Assembly (NCBI RefSeq): GCF_900100655.1
Contig: NZ_FNCE01000007.1
Location: 97,539 to 161,538 of the forward strand
DNA: 64,000 nucleotides
Source: Limimonas halophila
Lineage (GTDB): Bacteria > Pseudomonadota > Alphaproteobacteria > Kiloniellales > Rhodovibrionaceae
Direction: 5' to 3'
Each line of letters opens with the position of its first letter. Within the stretch, counting starts at the first letter, position 1. Of this stretch, positions 51,110 to 59,857 are shown in pieces. The position numbers were made by a program, and so were the translations under genes. The notes under the pieces were generated by a model. That model searched no databases. It was not told the origin of the DNA and saw nothing but the letters and a program-made list of their open reading frames with translations.

Positions 51110-51796
51110 GGCGGCTTGAAGGCGCGGCCGGGCGAGGTGTCGCTGGCGCACCTGGGTGTGCTCTTCCTCGACGAACTGCCCGAATTCAACCGCCAGGCGC
51201 TGGAGGCGCTGCGCCAGCCGCTGGAAACCGGCGAGGTCTCGATCGCACGCGCGAACGCCCACGTCACCTATCCCGCGCGGTTTCAGCTCGTCGCGGCGAT
51301 GAACCCGTGCAAGTGCGGCTACCTGGACGACGAAGAGCTGGCCTGCGCCCGCGCGCCCAAGTGCGCCGCCGACTATCAGGCCAAGATCTCCGGGCCGATG
51401 TACGACCGCATCGACCTCACCGTGGAGGTCCCCGCCGTCGCCGCCGCCGAATTGACGCTGCCGCCGCCGCGCGAGGGCACGCGCGAGGTGGCCGCCCGCG
51501 TTCAGGCCGCGCGCGAGGTGCAGGCGGCCCGCTACGCCGACGTGGACGGCGAGGGCGCGCCGCGCACCAACGCCGAGGCCGACGGCACGCTGCTGGAAAA
51601 CTCGGCCGCGCCGGACGAAAGCGGGCGCAAGCTGCTGGCGGATGCCGCCGAACGCCTGCGCCTGTCCGCGCGCGGCTACCACCGCGTGCTGCGCGTGGCG
51701 CGCACGATCGCCGATCTTGCCGGGGCCGAAACGGTTTCCCGCGTGCACCTGGCGGAGGCGCTGAATTACCGCCGCGTGGCGCCGGGGCACCGTTAA
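51110..51796 (+). pseudogene. comM: comM (yifB) 3' part
   Basis: After the right GGCGG duplication the frame reads LKARPGEVSLAHLGVLFLDE, continuing exactly where the 5' part stops. It contains Walker B (GVLFLDELPEF), sensor-1 YPARFQLVAAMNPCKCGYLD and the C-terminal Mg_chelatase_C segment (RLRLSARGYHRVLRVARTIA). There is no start signal of its own. Loss of an intact ComM would be expected to reduce branch-migration-dependent transformation. Confidence 0.95.
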
Positions 51797-51799
51797 GGA

Positions 51800-52735
51800 T
51801 CAATTATCTGATGACTCTACTTGTTGGCGCATCACGCCGATACCATTATGATTCTCTATCATTTTCATGGCTGCCGTATTAGATATACTATGCATATAGC
51901 AATGATGGACTGTAAGTACCAAATCTTGCAATCGTGAGTCATTTTCTATCCTTTTTATTTTAAGTCCAATTTTTTCACATGACTCAGGGGGCAAGTGTTT
52001 ATTGTGCGCCATATTTCCCCTATAATCGGTGAGTTCTTCGATTATTTTATTAATTTTGTCGTCCTTATTTTTTGTGTTGCGAAACATTCCTTTTCTCAGT
52101 TCATCGTAAGCGAACGATTTGGCCCAATTTACAGCATTTTCGCACTGGGACAGGAATGTCGGTGCATATTTGTCTAATATTGGCTGCCATATATAAGCTT
52201 TCTGAGGATCAGCCGTTATTTCGTTGTATGCCTGCCGAAATTCTTCCAAAACACCCTGAGCTGGAATACCGTTAATTTGTGGGTCTATTGGTCCTAAATT
52301 AGAATGTTTTCCCATATAAATGCGATCACATGCGCACGCTATCATTGTTCCTGAGGACATTGCAATTTGAGGAACAATCACCCGCATATTTAATCCGAAC
52401 ATCGCCCTCAAGTAATGAACGATTGATTCGGTGGCTGCAATGTCGCCCCCTGGCGTGTGTAATATTAGATCCAAGCCTCTTTCACGGTCCAAATTGTGGA
52501 CGGCCATCATAAATCCATTTTTATCTTCGTCACGTATTTCTGTTCCGCTTATCCTTGGCATTGACAAAAATCCTGAGTAATATGCTATGATATTTCGCCC
52601 AGTATAATCTGAAAGCTCCTGCACATATTCTCTCCTCACGGTGTTTATTGCGCCATCTGCTTCGTTCTGATGGCGTATTTTGTAATCTCGTATTTCGTCG
52701 AGCACTTCCTTCCAGTTCGGCATTTCTTCACTCAC
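51800..52735 (-). CDS. SDH-family Clp-fold serine protease (second copy, outside the transposon)
   Basis: This 311-aa protein has the SDH_sah core: LDLILHTPGGDIAATESIVH, the nucleophile in VPQIAMSSGTMIACACDRIY, MGKHSNLGPIDPQINGIPAQ, and a late His-rich helix (LTVHHCYMHSISNTAAM). It is very AT-rich and lies only 3 bp from the comM stop, convergent with it. The cargo protease at 39104 is a distant relative, not a copy. It overlaps the 61-aa gene upstream by 4 bases, so they form an operon. Confidence 0.85.
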   Translation of the reverse strand: MSEEMPNWKEVLDEIRDYKIRHQNEADGAINTVRREYVQELSDYTGRNIIAYYSGFLSMPRISGTEIRDEDKNGFMMAVHNLDRERGLDLILHTPGGDIAATESIVHYLRAMFGLNMRVIVPQIAMSSGTMIACACDRIYMGKHSNLGPIDPQINGIPAQGVLEEFRQAYNEITADPQKAYIWQPILDKYAPTFLSQCENAVNWAKSFAYDELRKGMFRNTKNKDDKINKIIEELTDYRGNMAHNKHLPPESCEKIGLKIKRIENDSRLQDLVLTVHHCYMHSISNTAAMKMIENHNGIGVMRQQVESSDN

Positions 52736-52914
52736 TCGGTCGTTGTTGTTGTATTACCGTATATATACGTGGTCCTGGATGGAACTTCATAATATACTGA
52801 CGGATATTGCCAATTCTTTTCTTCTTTTCTTGTTCTTATGTAATTGTTTTCCACGAGATAACGATATTTCCGCATAATTTCCGTGCTGCTCGTTTGGTTG
52901 CCTTGAGTTCGCAT
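52732..52914 (-). CDS. Small protein upstream of and coupled to Clp-fold protease
   Basis: ATG 52914 (GTG 52917 also possible) gives 60 residues: MRTQGNQTSSTEIMRKYRYL, VENNYIRTRKEEKNWQYPSV, then a Thr-rich end. The middle resembles the recognition helix and wing of a small winged-helix protein. GGGGCGG lies upstream. Its stop overlaps the protease ATG (ATGA), implying a fixed pair. Unknown function. Confidence 0.65.
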   Translation of the reverse strand: MRTQGNQTSSTEIMRKYRYLVENNYIRTRKEEKNWQYPSVYYEVPSRTTYIYGNTTTTTE

Positions 52915-52917
52915 CAC

Positions 52918-53173
52918 CGCCCCCAGCGTTATCGCTATTTTGCCATTTCACGCATAATTATCTCGCTTCTGCTTGTCAAGAGGGTTACACTACTATAAAT
53001 ATAGTAACGGAAACATAATGATATATTTAAATCTTCTTCAGTGATGGCGCAGGAGGCTTAAAGTCCCTTTGAGTCGGGCTGGTGCCGTTTCACGGCCGGG
53101 ATGAGTCGAAAAGTGTTTGGGTCAACTGAAAATAGGTGCCTTGGAAAGTTGTTTCCCGAACAGCATACACCGC
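52918..53173. other. AT-rich to GC-rich border region
   Basis: The first half (to about 53050) is strongly AT-rich and should hold the promoter of the minus-strand protease pair. The second half returns to host composition. No integrase, tRNA or direct repeat marks the border. Confidence 0.4.
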
Positions 53174-54121
53174 TCAACGCGGCGGCAGCGCCGCCCGCGC
53201 GCTTTCGCAATCGCGCGCGATCTGCTGTTTGAGCGCGTCCAGGCCGTCGAACGCCCAGTCGCCGCGGACGAAGGCGTGGACCCGCACGCGCAGGTGCTGG
53301 CCGTAGAGGTCCGGGCTCACGTCCAGCAGGTGCGTTTCGAACAAGACGCCGGGCGTGCCCTCGGTGACCGTGGGGCGGCGGCCGACGTAGGCGGCGCCGT
53401 CCCACCATTCGGTTTCCGGCCCGGCGTCGATCCCGGCGCGCACGGCGTAGATGCCGTGGGCGGGCTCCAGCATCTCGCCCAGCGCGATGTTGGCGGTGGG
53501 AAAGCCGATCGTGCGCCCGCGCTTGTCGCCGTGCTGGACGCGGCCCTCGATCTCCCACGGGCGGCCGAGCAGCGCCGTGGCCTCGGCCACCTCGCCCGCG
53601 CGCAGGGCGTCGCGGATGCGGCTGGAGGAGATGACGCGGCCGTCGGCGTCGCTCACGGGCGGCATGGCGGACACGCCGAAGCCGTGCGCGTCGCCCTCGC
53701 GGCGCAGCAGCTCGACGTCGCCGGCGCGCTTGCGGCCGAAGCGGAAGCCCTCGCCGACGACGACGTGGCGCGCGCTCAGGTTGCGCACGAGAATGTCCGC
53801 GACGAAGGCCTCGGGGCTGTAGCCCGCGAGATCCCAGTCGAACGGCAGCACGAAGAGGTGCGCCAGCTCGCACGCCTCCAGAAAGCGGACCTTGGTGCGC
53901 AGCGTGGCCAGGCGGAAGGGCGGGGCGTCCGGCTTGAACAGCTGGTAGGGGTGCGGCTCGAAGGTCAGGACGCTCGCGTGCGTGCCCAGCTCGCGGGCGC
54001 GCGCCTGGGCTTCCGCCAGCACGGCGCGGTGGCCGCGGTGCACGCCGTCGAAGTTCCCGATCGCCACGACGCCGCCGCGCGCCTCGGCCGGGAGATCCTG
54101 GGTGTGGCGGAACAGGGCCAT
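53174..54121 (-). CDS. ribF: Bifunctional riboflavin kinase / FAD synthetase
   Basis: From ATG 54121 the 315-aa protein has the FAD synthetase domain (VVAIGNFDGVHRGHRAVLAE, LTFEPHPYQLF, VVGEGFRFGRKRAGD, ISSSRIRDALRAG) and the flavokinase domain (GRTIGFPTANIALGE, YVGRRPTVTEG, LRVRVHAFVRGDWAFDGLDA). It phosphorylates riboflavin to FMN and adenylates it to FAD. Normal length. The usual alphaproteobacterial partner ileS is not next to it. Confidence 0.96.
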   Translation of the reverse strand: MALFRHTQDLPAEARGGVVAIGNFDGVHRGHRAVLAEAQARARELGTHASVLTFEPHPYQLFKPDAPPFRLATLRTKVRFLEACELAHLFVLPFDWDLAGYSPEAFVADILVRNLSARHVVVGEGFRFGRKRAGDVELLRREGDAHGFGVSAMPPVSDADGRVISSSRIRDALRAGEVAEATALLGRPWEIEGRVQHGDKRGRTIGFPTANIALGEMLEPAHGIYAVRAGIDAGPETEWWDGAAYVGRRPTVTEGTPGVLFETHLLDVSPDLYGQHLRVRVHAFVRGDWAFDGLDALKQQIARDCESARAALPPR

Positions 54122-54981
54122 GCGGTGGCTCGCGTGCTCGGGGCCGGTCGGCGCGGGCCGGACACGGCGGCTCCGCGCCCAACCCGCGCTCGTGTGCGGC
54201 GGCGGGGCGAGGCTGTCAACCGGCGTCCGCGTCGGGGCCGGTCGCTCGTCCCCCACCGGAAAGAGCTTGGCGCATCCCCCGCCCGAGGCAAACACAGCGG
54301 CGGCGCGAAGGCGGACCGCTTGGATTCGCGCGCAGACCAGTCGGCGGCGTGGGGAGGGCGCGTCCGCTCGCGCCACGCGATGGCCGCGGATGCACCTTTC
54401 ACGTTTGCGTGAATGCGCGATGCCGCGCGGGCGGCGGCGCTCGGGCCGGGGCGCCCGGGCCATGCCCCGGTGTGCCGCGGGTCCCGGCGCATGCGTCTCG
54501 TGTCGCGCGATCGCATGCGCCGCCTCAACCAACGCTGGCGTGTGGTCTCGTGGGCGGGCCGGCGCGGCGCGGGACGGCGTGACAGGCCGGTGTCAGCCAT
54601 GACGGTGGTTTCTAACTGGCCCTCGCTGTTTGCAAAGCGCGCGCCTTTGTCGATACAGTCTCCGCGCTTCGGGGCACTCGGGGGGTTAATCCTGGCGGAT
54701 ATCGTTTGCGCGCGGCGCGGCGCTTTGCGTCGCTCGGCGTGATGTACGTCCACGCCAGTGGTCGCCCCCGGCCAGCATCGTTTCCCGCTTCTGGGGAGGG
54801 GCGGGAAAACCGAGTCTGGGAGGCCGGATGCACGAGCCTGTGGGGCAGGCACGCATGTCGCCCGGTGCTGTGCGATGGCAATCGGATGCAGGCCGGGCGT
54901 GTGCGGTGAGCGTGTCCCGAACCGCTCGGCGGGGGCCGCAACGGGCCGCCGCCGGCCGCGATTGCACAGGGAGGAGAACAA
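54122..54981. promoter_or_regulatory. Long divergent gap, ribF / binding protein-BCCT operon
   Basis: This 860-bp GC-rich stretch between divergent genes has open frames on both strands, but none with a ribosome-binding site or recognisable product. Near 54580-54700 composition dips and a TTTGCAAAGC dyad-like patch appears. The end holds GGGAGGAG (54970-54977), a strong site for the downstream gene. A long 5' leader or small RNA is possible but not shown. Confidence 0.4.
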
Positions 54982-56109
54982 ATGCGGGCATTGCAGCGGC
55001 GAACGATGGGGGTTTGTTGCGCTGCCGCCATGGCGCTTGCCGGGACGTCCGCCGCCGCCCATCCGGACGTGCTGAACATCGTCAGCTGGGGCGGCGTCTA
55101 CACGGCAAGCCAGATGGAGGCCTACGTTAATCCCTATCGGAACCGAACGGACCAGCCGATCCAGGTCGACCGCTACACCGGCGGGCTCGAGGAGATCCGC
55201 AATCAGGTCACGGCGAACAACGTGAAGTGGGACGTGGTCGACATGGGCCTCTCCAACGCCGTGCGCGGCTGTGAGGAAGGCCTGCTGATGGAGATCGACC
55301 ACGGCAAGCTTCCCGCGGGCCGTGACGGCAGCTCGCCGCAGGAGGACTTCCTGGAGGGCATGCTGCCGGACTGCGCGGTCGGCCAGAACGTCTTCTCCAA
55401 CGTGGTCGCCTACGACACGCGCGATTTCCCGGACAATGCGCCGGATAGCGTGGAGGACTTCTTCGACACGCGTACGTATCCGGGCGATCGCGGAATGCGG
55501 AACAACCCCCGCGGGAACCTGGAGCTGGCGCTGCTGGCGGACGGCGTTGAGCCGGATCGGGTCTACGAAGTCCTCTCCACGGAGGACGGGCTCGATCGCG
55601 CGTTCGACAAGCTGCGCTCGATCGCGCCGTCGATCACTTGGTGGGACGGCGCGGAAGATCCGCAGCTGCTGCTGGAACGCAATCAGGTCAGCATGACGAC
55701 GGGCTACAACGCCCGCGTGCAGGCCGCGATCGACGACCGCGATCAGCCCTTCGAGATCATCTGGGACGGCCAGACCTACAACTACGAGCTCTGGACGATC
55801 GTGAAGGGCACGCCGCACAAGCAGGCGGCGATGGATTTCGTGAAATTCGCGTCCAAGCCCGATCGACAGGCTGCACAGGCCAACGCGATCGCGTACGGTC
55901 CGGCGCGCAAATCGGCCATGAGTCTGGTGAAGGACTCCATGCGGCCGAAGCTGCCCACGGCCGAGAAGAACCTGCAAAACGCGCTTCGCATCGATCACGA
56001 GTGGTGGGCTGACAACCAGGACCGCCTGGATGAGCGCTTCAGCGCCTTCGTTCAGGAAGCCAAGGAGATGGGCGGCAGCGACACCTTCGGCGTGGGCACC
56101 CCGCGGTAA
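54982..56109 (+). CDS. Extracellular solute-binding protein, PotD/spermidine-putrescine type
   Basis: ATG 54982 is preceded by GGGAGGAG and starts a Sec signal (MRALQRRTMGVCCAAAMALA, cleavage near SAAA-HP). The 375-aa protein has the type-II binding-protein fold (LNIVSWGGVYTASQMEAYVN, WDVVDMGLSNAVRGCEEGLL, NYELWTIVKGTPHKQAAMDF). PotD-like proteins bind polyamines. There is no ABC permease or ATPase downstream; instead a BCCT carrier gene starts 24 bp later, an unusual pairing. Confidence 0.88.
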   Translation: MRALQRRTMGVCCAAAMALAGTSAAAHPDVLNIVSWGGVYTASQMEAYVNPYRNRTDQPIQVDRYTGGLEEIRNQVTANNVKWDVVDMGLSNAVRGCEEGLLMEIDHGKLPAGRDGSSPQEDFLEGMLPDCAVGQNVFSNVVAYDTRDFPDNAPDSVEDFFDTRTYPGDRGMRNNPRGNLELALLADGVEPDRVYEVLSTEDGLDRAFDKLRSIAPSITWWDGAEDPQLLLERNQVSMTTGYNARVQAAIDDRDQPFEIIWDGQTYNYELWTIVKGTPHKQAAMDFVKFASKPDRQAAQANAIAYGPARKSAMSLVKDSMRPKLPTAEKNLQNALRIDHEWWADNQDRLDERFSAFVQEAKEMGGSDTFGVGTPR

Positions 56110-56133
56110 GCGCGACTCAAGGGGAGCAGAAAC

Positions 56134-57711
56134 ATGAGCGACAATCAGTCGGAGTGGGGTGTTTACCGAACGAAACACCCCCAGTTCCAGGTTAACCCGC
56201 CGACCTTCTTCATCGCGGCGGCCTGTATCCTGGCCTTCATCATCTGGGGCCTCGTGGCCGCCAAGGGCGCGCAGGACGTCTTCGGCGCCATCCAGGGCTT
56301 CATCTCGAACTACTTCGGGTGGTTCTACATCCTCACCGCGAACGTCGTCCTGATCTTTGCCGTCTACATGGGCTTCTCCCGCTACGGGAAGGTCCGTCTG
56401 GGCGGTCAGGACCAGAAGCCCGAGTTCGGGATGTTCGCCTGGTTCTCCATGCTGTTCTCCGCCGGCATGGGCATCGGTCTGCTGTTCTACTCCGTGGCCG
56501 AGCCGCTGTGGCACTTCTCCAGTCCGCCAATGGAGCCCTGGAGCGGTGGCAGCGAAGCGGCCAACGCCGAGCAGGCCATGGGCATCACCTTCCTGCACTG
56601 GGGCCTCCACCCCTGGGCGATCTACGCCATCATCGCGCTGGGGCTGGCCTACTTCGGCTATAACCGCAACATGCCGCTGTCGATCCGCTCGGCCTTCTAT
56701 CCGCTGATCGGCAACCGGATTTACGGCGCGGCGGGCCACGCCATCGACATCCTGGCGACGATCGCCACGCTGTTCGGCGTCGCGACCTCGCTGGGCCTGG
56801 GCGTCAGCCAGGTGAACTCGGGCCTGAACTTCGTCTTCGGCATTCCGAACAACACCACGGTTCAGGTGATCCTGATCGCGATCATCACCGCCTTCGCCAC
56901 GGCCTCCGTCGTGGCCGGCCTGGACGGCGGCATTAAGCGGCTGTCCACGATGAACATGGTGGTCGCCGCGGTGCTGCTGGTGTTCGTGCTCTTCCTCGGC
57001 CCGACCATCTTCATCCTGGAGGCGGTGCTCGAGAACACCGGCTTCTACCTCCAGCACTTCCCCTCGCTGGCGCTGTGGAACGAGACCTACACGCGCGGTG
57101 AGTGGCAGAACTCCTGGACAGTGTTCTACTATGGCTGGTGGATCTCCTGGTCGCCCTTCGTCGGCATGTTCATCGCCCGCGTCTCCAAGGGCCGCACGAT
57201 CCGCGAGTTCATCGCCGGCGTCCTGCTGGTGCCGACCGGTGTGACCTTCCTGTGGCTCACCATCTTCGGCGACGCTGCGCTGTACGTGCAGATGTTCGGC
57301 CAGGGCGGCATCCTGGAGGCGGTCAACGAGATGGGCGTCTCCCGGGCCATGTTCGCCTTCCTGGAGACCTTCCCGCTGTCGATGATCACCTCGCTGCTGG
57401 CGACCATCGTGGTCATCACCTTCTTCGTCACCTCCTCGGACTCCGGCTCGCTGGTCATCGACATCATCACGGCCGGCGGTCTCGAGGAGCCGCCGACCGG
57501 CCAGCGCATCTTCTGGGCCGTGACCGAGGGTGTTGTGGCCGCGGTGCTGCTGCTCGGCGGCGGTCTCTCGGCCCTGCAGACGGCGGCGATCACGACGGGG
57601 CTTCCGTTCTCCATCGTGCTGCTGATCCTCTGCTACGGCCTGAAGAAGGGTCTTTCCACGGACCCGGTCGCCGGCGAGCAGGCCGGCGTGGCCATGCAGG
57701 CCGCCGAGTAA
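56134..57711 (+). CDS. BCCT-family betaine/choline/carnitine transporter
   Basis: The 525-aa protein has twelve membrane segments and the BCCT signatures: FAWFSMLFSAGMGIGLLFYS in TM4, a Trp-rich TM8 (TVFYYGWWISWSPFVGMFIA) and FFVTSSDSGSLVIDIITAGG. It takes up a quaternary ammonium osmolyte, usually with Na+. It is cotranscribed with the upstream binding protein and followed by a terminator. Confidence 0.95.
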   Translation: MSDNQSEWGVYRTKHPQFQVNPPTFFIAAACILAFIIWGLVAAKGAQDVFGAIQGFISNYFGWFYILTANVVLIFAVYMGFSRYGKVRLGGQDQKPEFGMFAWFSMLFSAGMGIGLLFYSVAEPLWHFSSPPMEPWSGGSEAANAEQAMGITFLHWGLHPWAIYAIIALGLAYFGYNRNMPLSIRSAFYPLIGNRIYGAAGHAIDILATIATLFGVATSLGLGVSQVNSGLNFVFGIPNNTTVQVILIAIITAFATASVVAGLDGGIKRLSTMNMVVAAVLLVFVLFLGPTIFILEAVLENTGFYLQHFPSLALWNETYTRGEWQNSWTVFYYGWWISWSPFVGMFIARVSKGRTIREFIAGVLLVPTGVTFLWLTIFGDAALYVQMFGQGGILEAVNEMGVSRAMFAFLETFPLSMITSLLATIVVITFFVTSSDSGSLVIDIITAGGLEEPPTGQRIFWAVTEGVVAAVLLLGGGLSALQTAAITTGLPFSIVLLILCYGLKKGLSTDPVAGEQAGVAMQAAE

Positions 57712-57738
57712 GACGCGCTACATCCCGCGACGGGATGG

Positions 57739-57772
57739 GGCCGGCCGTCCTTCGGGGCGGCCGGCCTTCTTT
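57739..57772 (+). terminator. Rho-independent terminator after BCCT gene
   Basis: GGCCGGCCG (57739-57747), loop TCCTTCGGGG, CGGCCGGCC (57758-57766), then TTCTTT. It closes the binding protein-BCCT operon just before the tRNA gene. Confidence 0.88.
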
Positions 57773-57847
57773 ATGTTGGCGCGCGCAGCGGCCCCCTGCG
57801 GTCTTGGGTGCGCCGGGCCGGCGTGCTACACAGCGGGCCGGGCGAGC

Positions 57848-57934
57848 GCGGGAGTGGCGGAACCGGTAGACGCGCGCGGCTCAAAACCGCGTGGCCGCAA
57901 GGCCTTGTGGGTTCGAGTCCCACCTCCCGCACCA
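57848..57934 (+). tRNA. tRNA-Leu (anticodon CAA)
   Basis: Acceptor arms GCGGGAG and CTCCCGC pair; the discriminator A and encoded CCA follow (57931-57934). The anticodon stem CGCGG/CCGCG encloses CTCAAAA, giving anticodon CAA. A long variable arm (GGCCGCAAGGCC region) and the T-loop GTTCGAGTC mark a class II tRNA-Leu. It reads UUG codons. No integrase or att repeat is seen next to it. Confidence 0.96.
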
Positions 57935-57981
57935 CGGCCCATCGCAACCCTCGTCGGGTCCCGAGCGGGCATCCGCCGCGA

Positions 57982-58563
57982 ATGTTCCAGCGCCTTTACG
58001 ACCGCACGCTCGCCATCGCCGAGCACCGCCACGCCACCGCCGGGCTGGCGGGCGTCGCCTTTCTGGAAAGCTCCGTCTTCCCCATCCCGCCGGACGTGCT
58101 GCTGGTGCCCATGGTGCTCGCGGACCGGGCGCGCGCCTGGTGGCTGGCGCTCGTGTGCACCCTTGCCTCGGTTGTCGGCGGGCTGGCCGGCTACGCCATC
58201 GGGCTGTTCCTCTTCCAGGCCGTGGGCGAGCCCATCCTGGCGTTTTACGGCTATATGGACAGCTTCGCCGAGCTGCGCGCGCTGTACGGCGCGTGGGGCT
58301 TCTGGGTGGTCTTCGCCGCCGGGCTGACGCCCATCCCCTACAAGGTGTTCACCATCGCCAGCGGGGTGTTCACGCTGAACCCGGCGGCCTTCATCGTGGG
58401 CTCGGCCGTTTCCCGCGGGCTGCGCTTCTTCGCGGTGAGTGCGCTGATCTATTATCTGGGCCCGCCGGTGCGCCGGGTGATCGAGCGCAACGTGAACCTC
58501 GTGGGGACGGCGCTCGTGGTGCTCCTGATCGCCGGCTTCGTGGCAGTGCGCTATGGCGTCTGA
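57982..58563 (+). CDS. YqaA/DedA-type VTT-domain membrane protein
   Basis: ATG 57982 gives a 193-aa membrane protein with the VTT (SNARE-assoc) layout: LAGVAFLESSVFPIPPDVLL, a Gly-rich re-entrant loop (GFWVVFAAGLTPIPYKVFTI) and C-terminal membrane segments. YqaA-like proteins relate to undecaprenyl-phosphate or lipid flippases; exact substrate unknown. It overlaps dsbB by 11 bases. Confidence 0.88.
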   Translation: MFQRLYDRTLAIAEHRHATAGLAGVAFLESSVFPIPPDVLLVPMVLADRARAWWLALVCTLASVVGGLAGYAIGLFLFQAVGEPILAFYGYMDSFAELRALYGAWGFWVVFAAGLTPIPYKVFTIASGVFTLNPAAFIVGSAVSRGLRFFAVSALIYYLGPPVRRVIERNVNLVGTALVVLLIAGFVAVRYGV

Positions 58564-59047
58564 GCAGGACCGGCTGGCGCTCATCGGGCTGGCGGCCGTC
58601 AGCGCCGCCGCGCTCATCTTCGCCTTCGTCGGCCAGTACGGATTCGGGCTGGAGCCGTGCACGCTCTGCGTCTGGCAGCGCTATCCCCACGGCGCGGCCA
58701 TCGCGGCGGCGGCGATCGGCGCGCTGGCCGCACCGGCCGGCTGGCCGCGGCGCGCGGCGCTCGTCATTTGCGCCCTCGTGTTCCTGACCGGCGCCGGGAT
58801 CGCCGGCTTTCACGTGGGCGTGGAGCAAGGCTGGTGGGAAGGCCTGCCGGGCTGCGCGGCCCCAACGATCGACCCGGACATGAGCGCCGAGGAGTTGCGC
58901 GCCGTGCTGGAAGCGCGCGAGCAGGTCGTGCCCTGTGACGAACCCGCCTTCGTGTTCCTCGGCGTGTCCATGGCGGGCTGGAACCTGCTGCTGTCCCTGG
59001 CGCTCGTGGCGGCAGCCGCATGGGCCGCGATCCGCCGAACCGCGTAG
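58553..59047 (+). CDS. dsbB: Disulfide bond formation protein B
   Basis: The 164-aa, four-TM protein has the quinone-facing redox pair in LEPCTLCVWQRYPH and a second periplasmic Cys pair in GLPGCAAPT and VVPCDEPAF. DsbB reoxidises DsbA and passes electrons to ubiquinone. It is translationally coupled to the VTT gene upstream. dsbA is not in the window. Confidence 0.94.
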   Translation: MASEQDRLALIGLAAVSAAALIFAFVGQYGFGLEPCTLCVWQRYPHGAAIAAAAIGALAAPAGWPRRAALVICALVFLTGAGIAGFHVGVEQGWWEGLPGCAAPTIDPDMSAEELRAVLEAREQVVPCDEPAFVFLGVSMAGWNLLLSLALVAAAAWAAIRRTA

Positions 59048-59164
59048 TGCACACGCCACCAATCCCGGAAACTCGGGCGATCAAGATGCTGAATTGCCGA
59101 AAAGCGCGTTCTCAGCCCCGGAAAACGGCGGGGCGCAAAAGGCGTCGTGGGGACGGCGAGGCGG

Positions 59165-59725
59165 TCAGTTCTGCAGTTCGCTGTCCCAGTAGAGGAAGTC
59201 GTGCCAGCTTTCGTGCAGGTAGTTGGGCGGGAATTTGCGTGCCTGGCGCTGAAGTTCGAAGACGCTCGGCTGCCGTGGTCGCCGCCGCAACCGCATCTCG
59301 GCCGCTTCGGGGGTGCGGTTGCCTTTCAACAAGTTCATCCGGGCGCTGGCGGTGACGACATTGTCCCAGCTTGTGCGCCCGCCCTGGGCCCGTGGCAGCA
59401 CGTGATCGAAGGTGAGTTCCTCGGCCGGCAGGCGAACGCCGGAGTATTGGCAGCGGAAACCGTCGCGAAGGAAGACGTTGAAGCGGGTGAAGGCCGGTTT
59501 GCGGTTCAGCGGGACATATTCCTTCAGCGAGATGACGCTGGGCAGCCGCATTTCGAAGGTGGGTGATCGCACCATCTGGTCGTATTCGCAGACGATCGAT
59601 ACCCGATCCAGGAAGACCGCCTTGACCACCTCGTGCCACGGCCAAATGGACAGCGGAAAGTAGCTCAGCGGCCTGAAGTCCGCGTTCAAGACAAGCGCCG
59701 GGTAGGCATTGGCCGGAACGGACAC
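59165..59725 (-). CDS. HNH endonuclease
   Basis: GTG 59725, with GGGGAGCGGAG upstream, gives a 186-aa protein. The HNH motif runs FLRDGFRCQYSGVRLPAEEL, TFDHVLPRAQGGRTSWDNVV, ASARMNLLKGNRTPEAAEM. The N-terminal half (LVLNADFRPLSYFPLSIWPW) is typical of the chromosomal alphaproteobacterial HNH family. One of the usual CxxC zinc Cys pairs is CQYS here, so zinc binding may be lost. Role in vivo unknown. Confidence 0.88.
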   Translation of the reverse strand: MSVPANAYPALVLNADFRPLSYFPLSIWPWHEVVKAVFLDRVSIVCEYDQMVRSPTFEMRLPSVISLKEYVPLNRKPAFTRFNVFLRDGFRCQYSGVRLPAEELTFDHVLPRAQGGRTSWDNVVTASARMNLLKGNRTPEAAEMRLRRRPRQPSVFELQRQARKFPPNYLHESWHDFLYWDSELQN

Positions 59726-59857
59726 GGCTCCGCTCCCCGTTCTGGTCCCGCTATGCCGATCTGTGCCGCTGCATGGCAGCACATTTGAAGAGATACGCCA
59801 ACAGGGAACCGCCGGCAACCCCCGGCGGCCCGGGCCGCCGGGGGTGTCACCGGATCT

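Noticed and set aside
53965..57057. Minus-strand open frame of 1030 codons
   Set aside because: It lies antisense to the binding protein and BCCT genes; His/Arg/Val-rich composition is that of a GC-rich shadow frame and no domain is seen.
57848..57934. tRNA-Leu as an integration site for an island
   Set aside because: No partial tRNA copy, integrase or composition change next to it; flanking genes are ordinary backbone.
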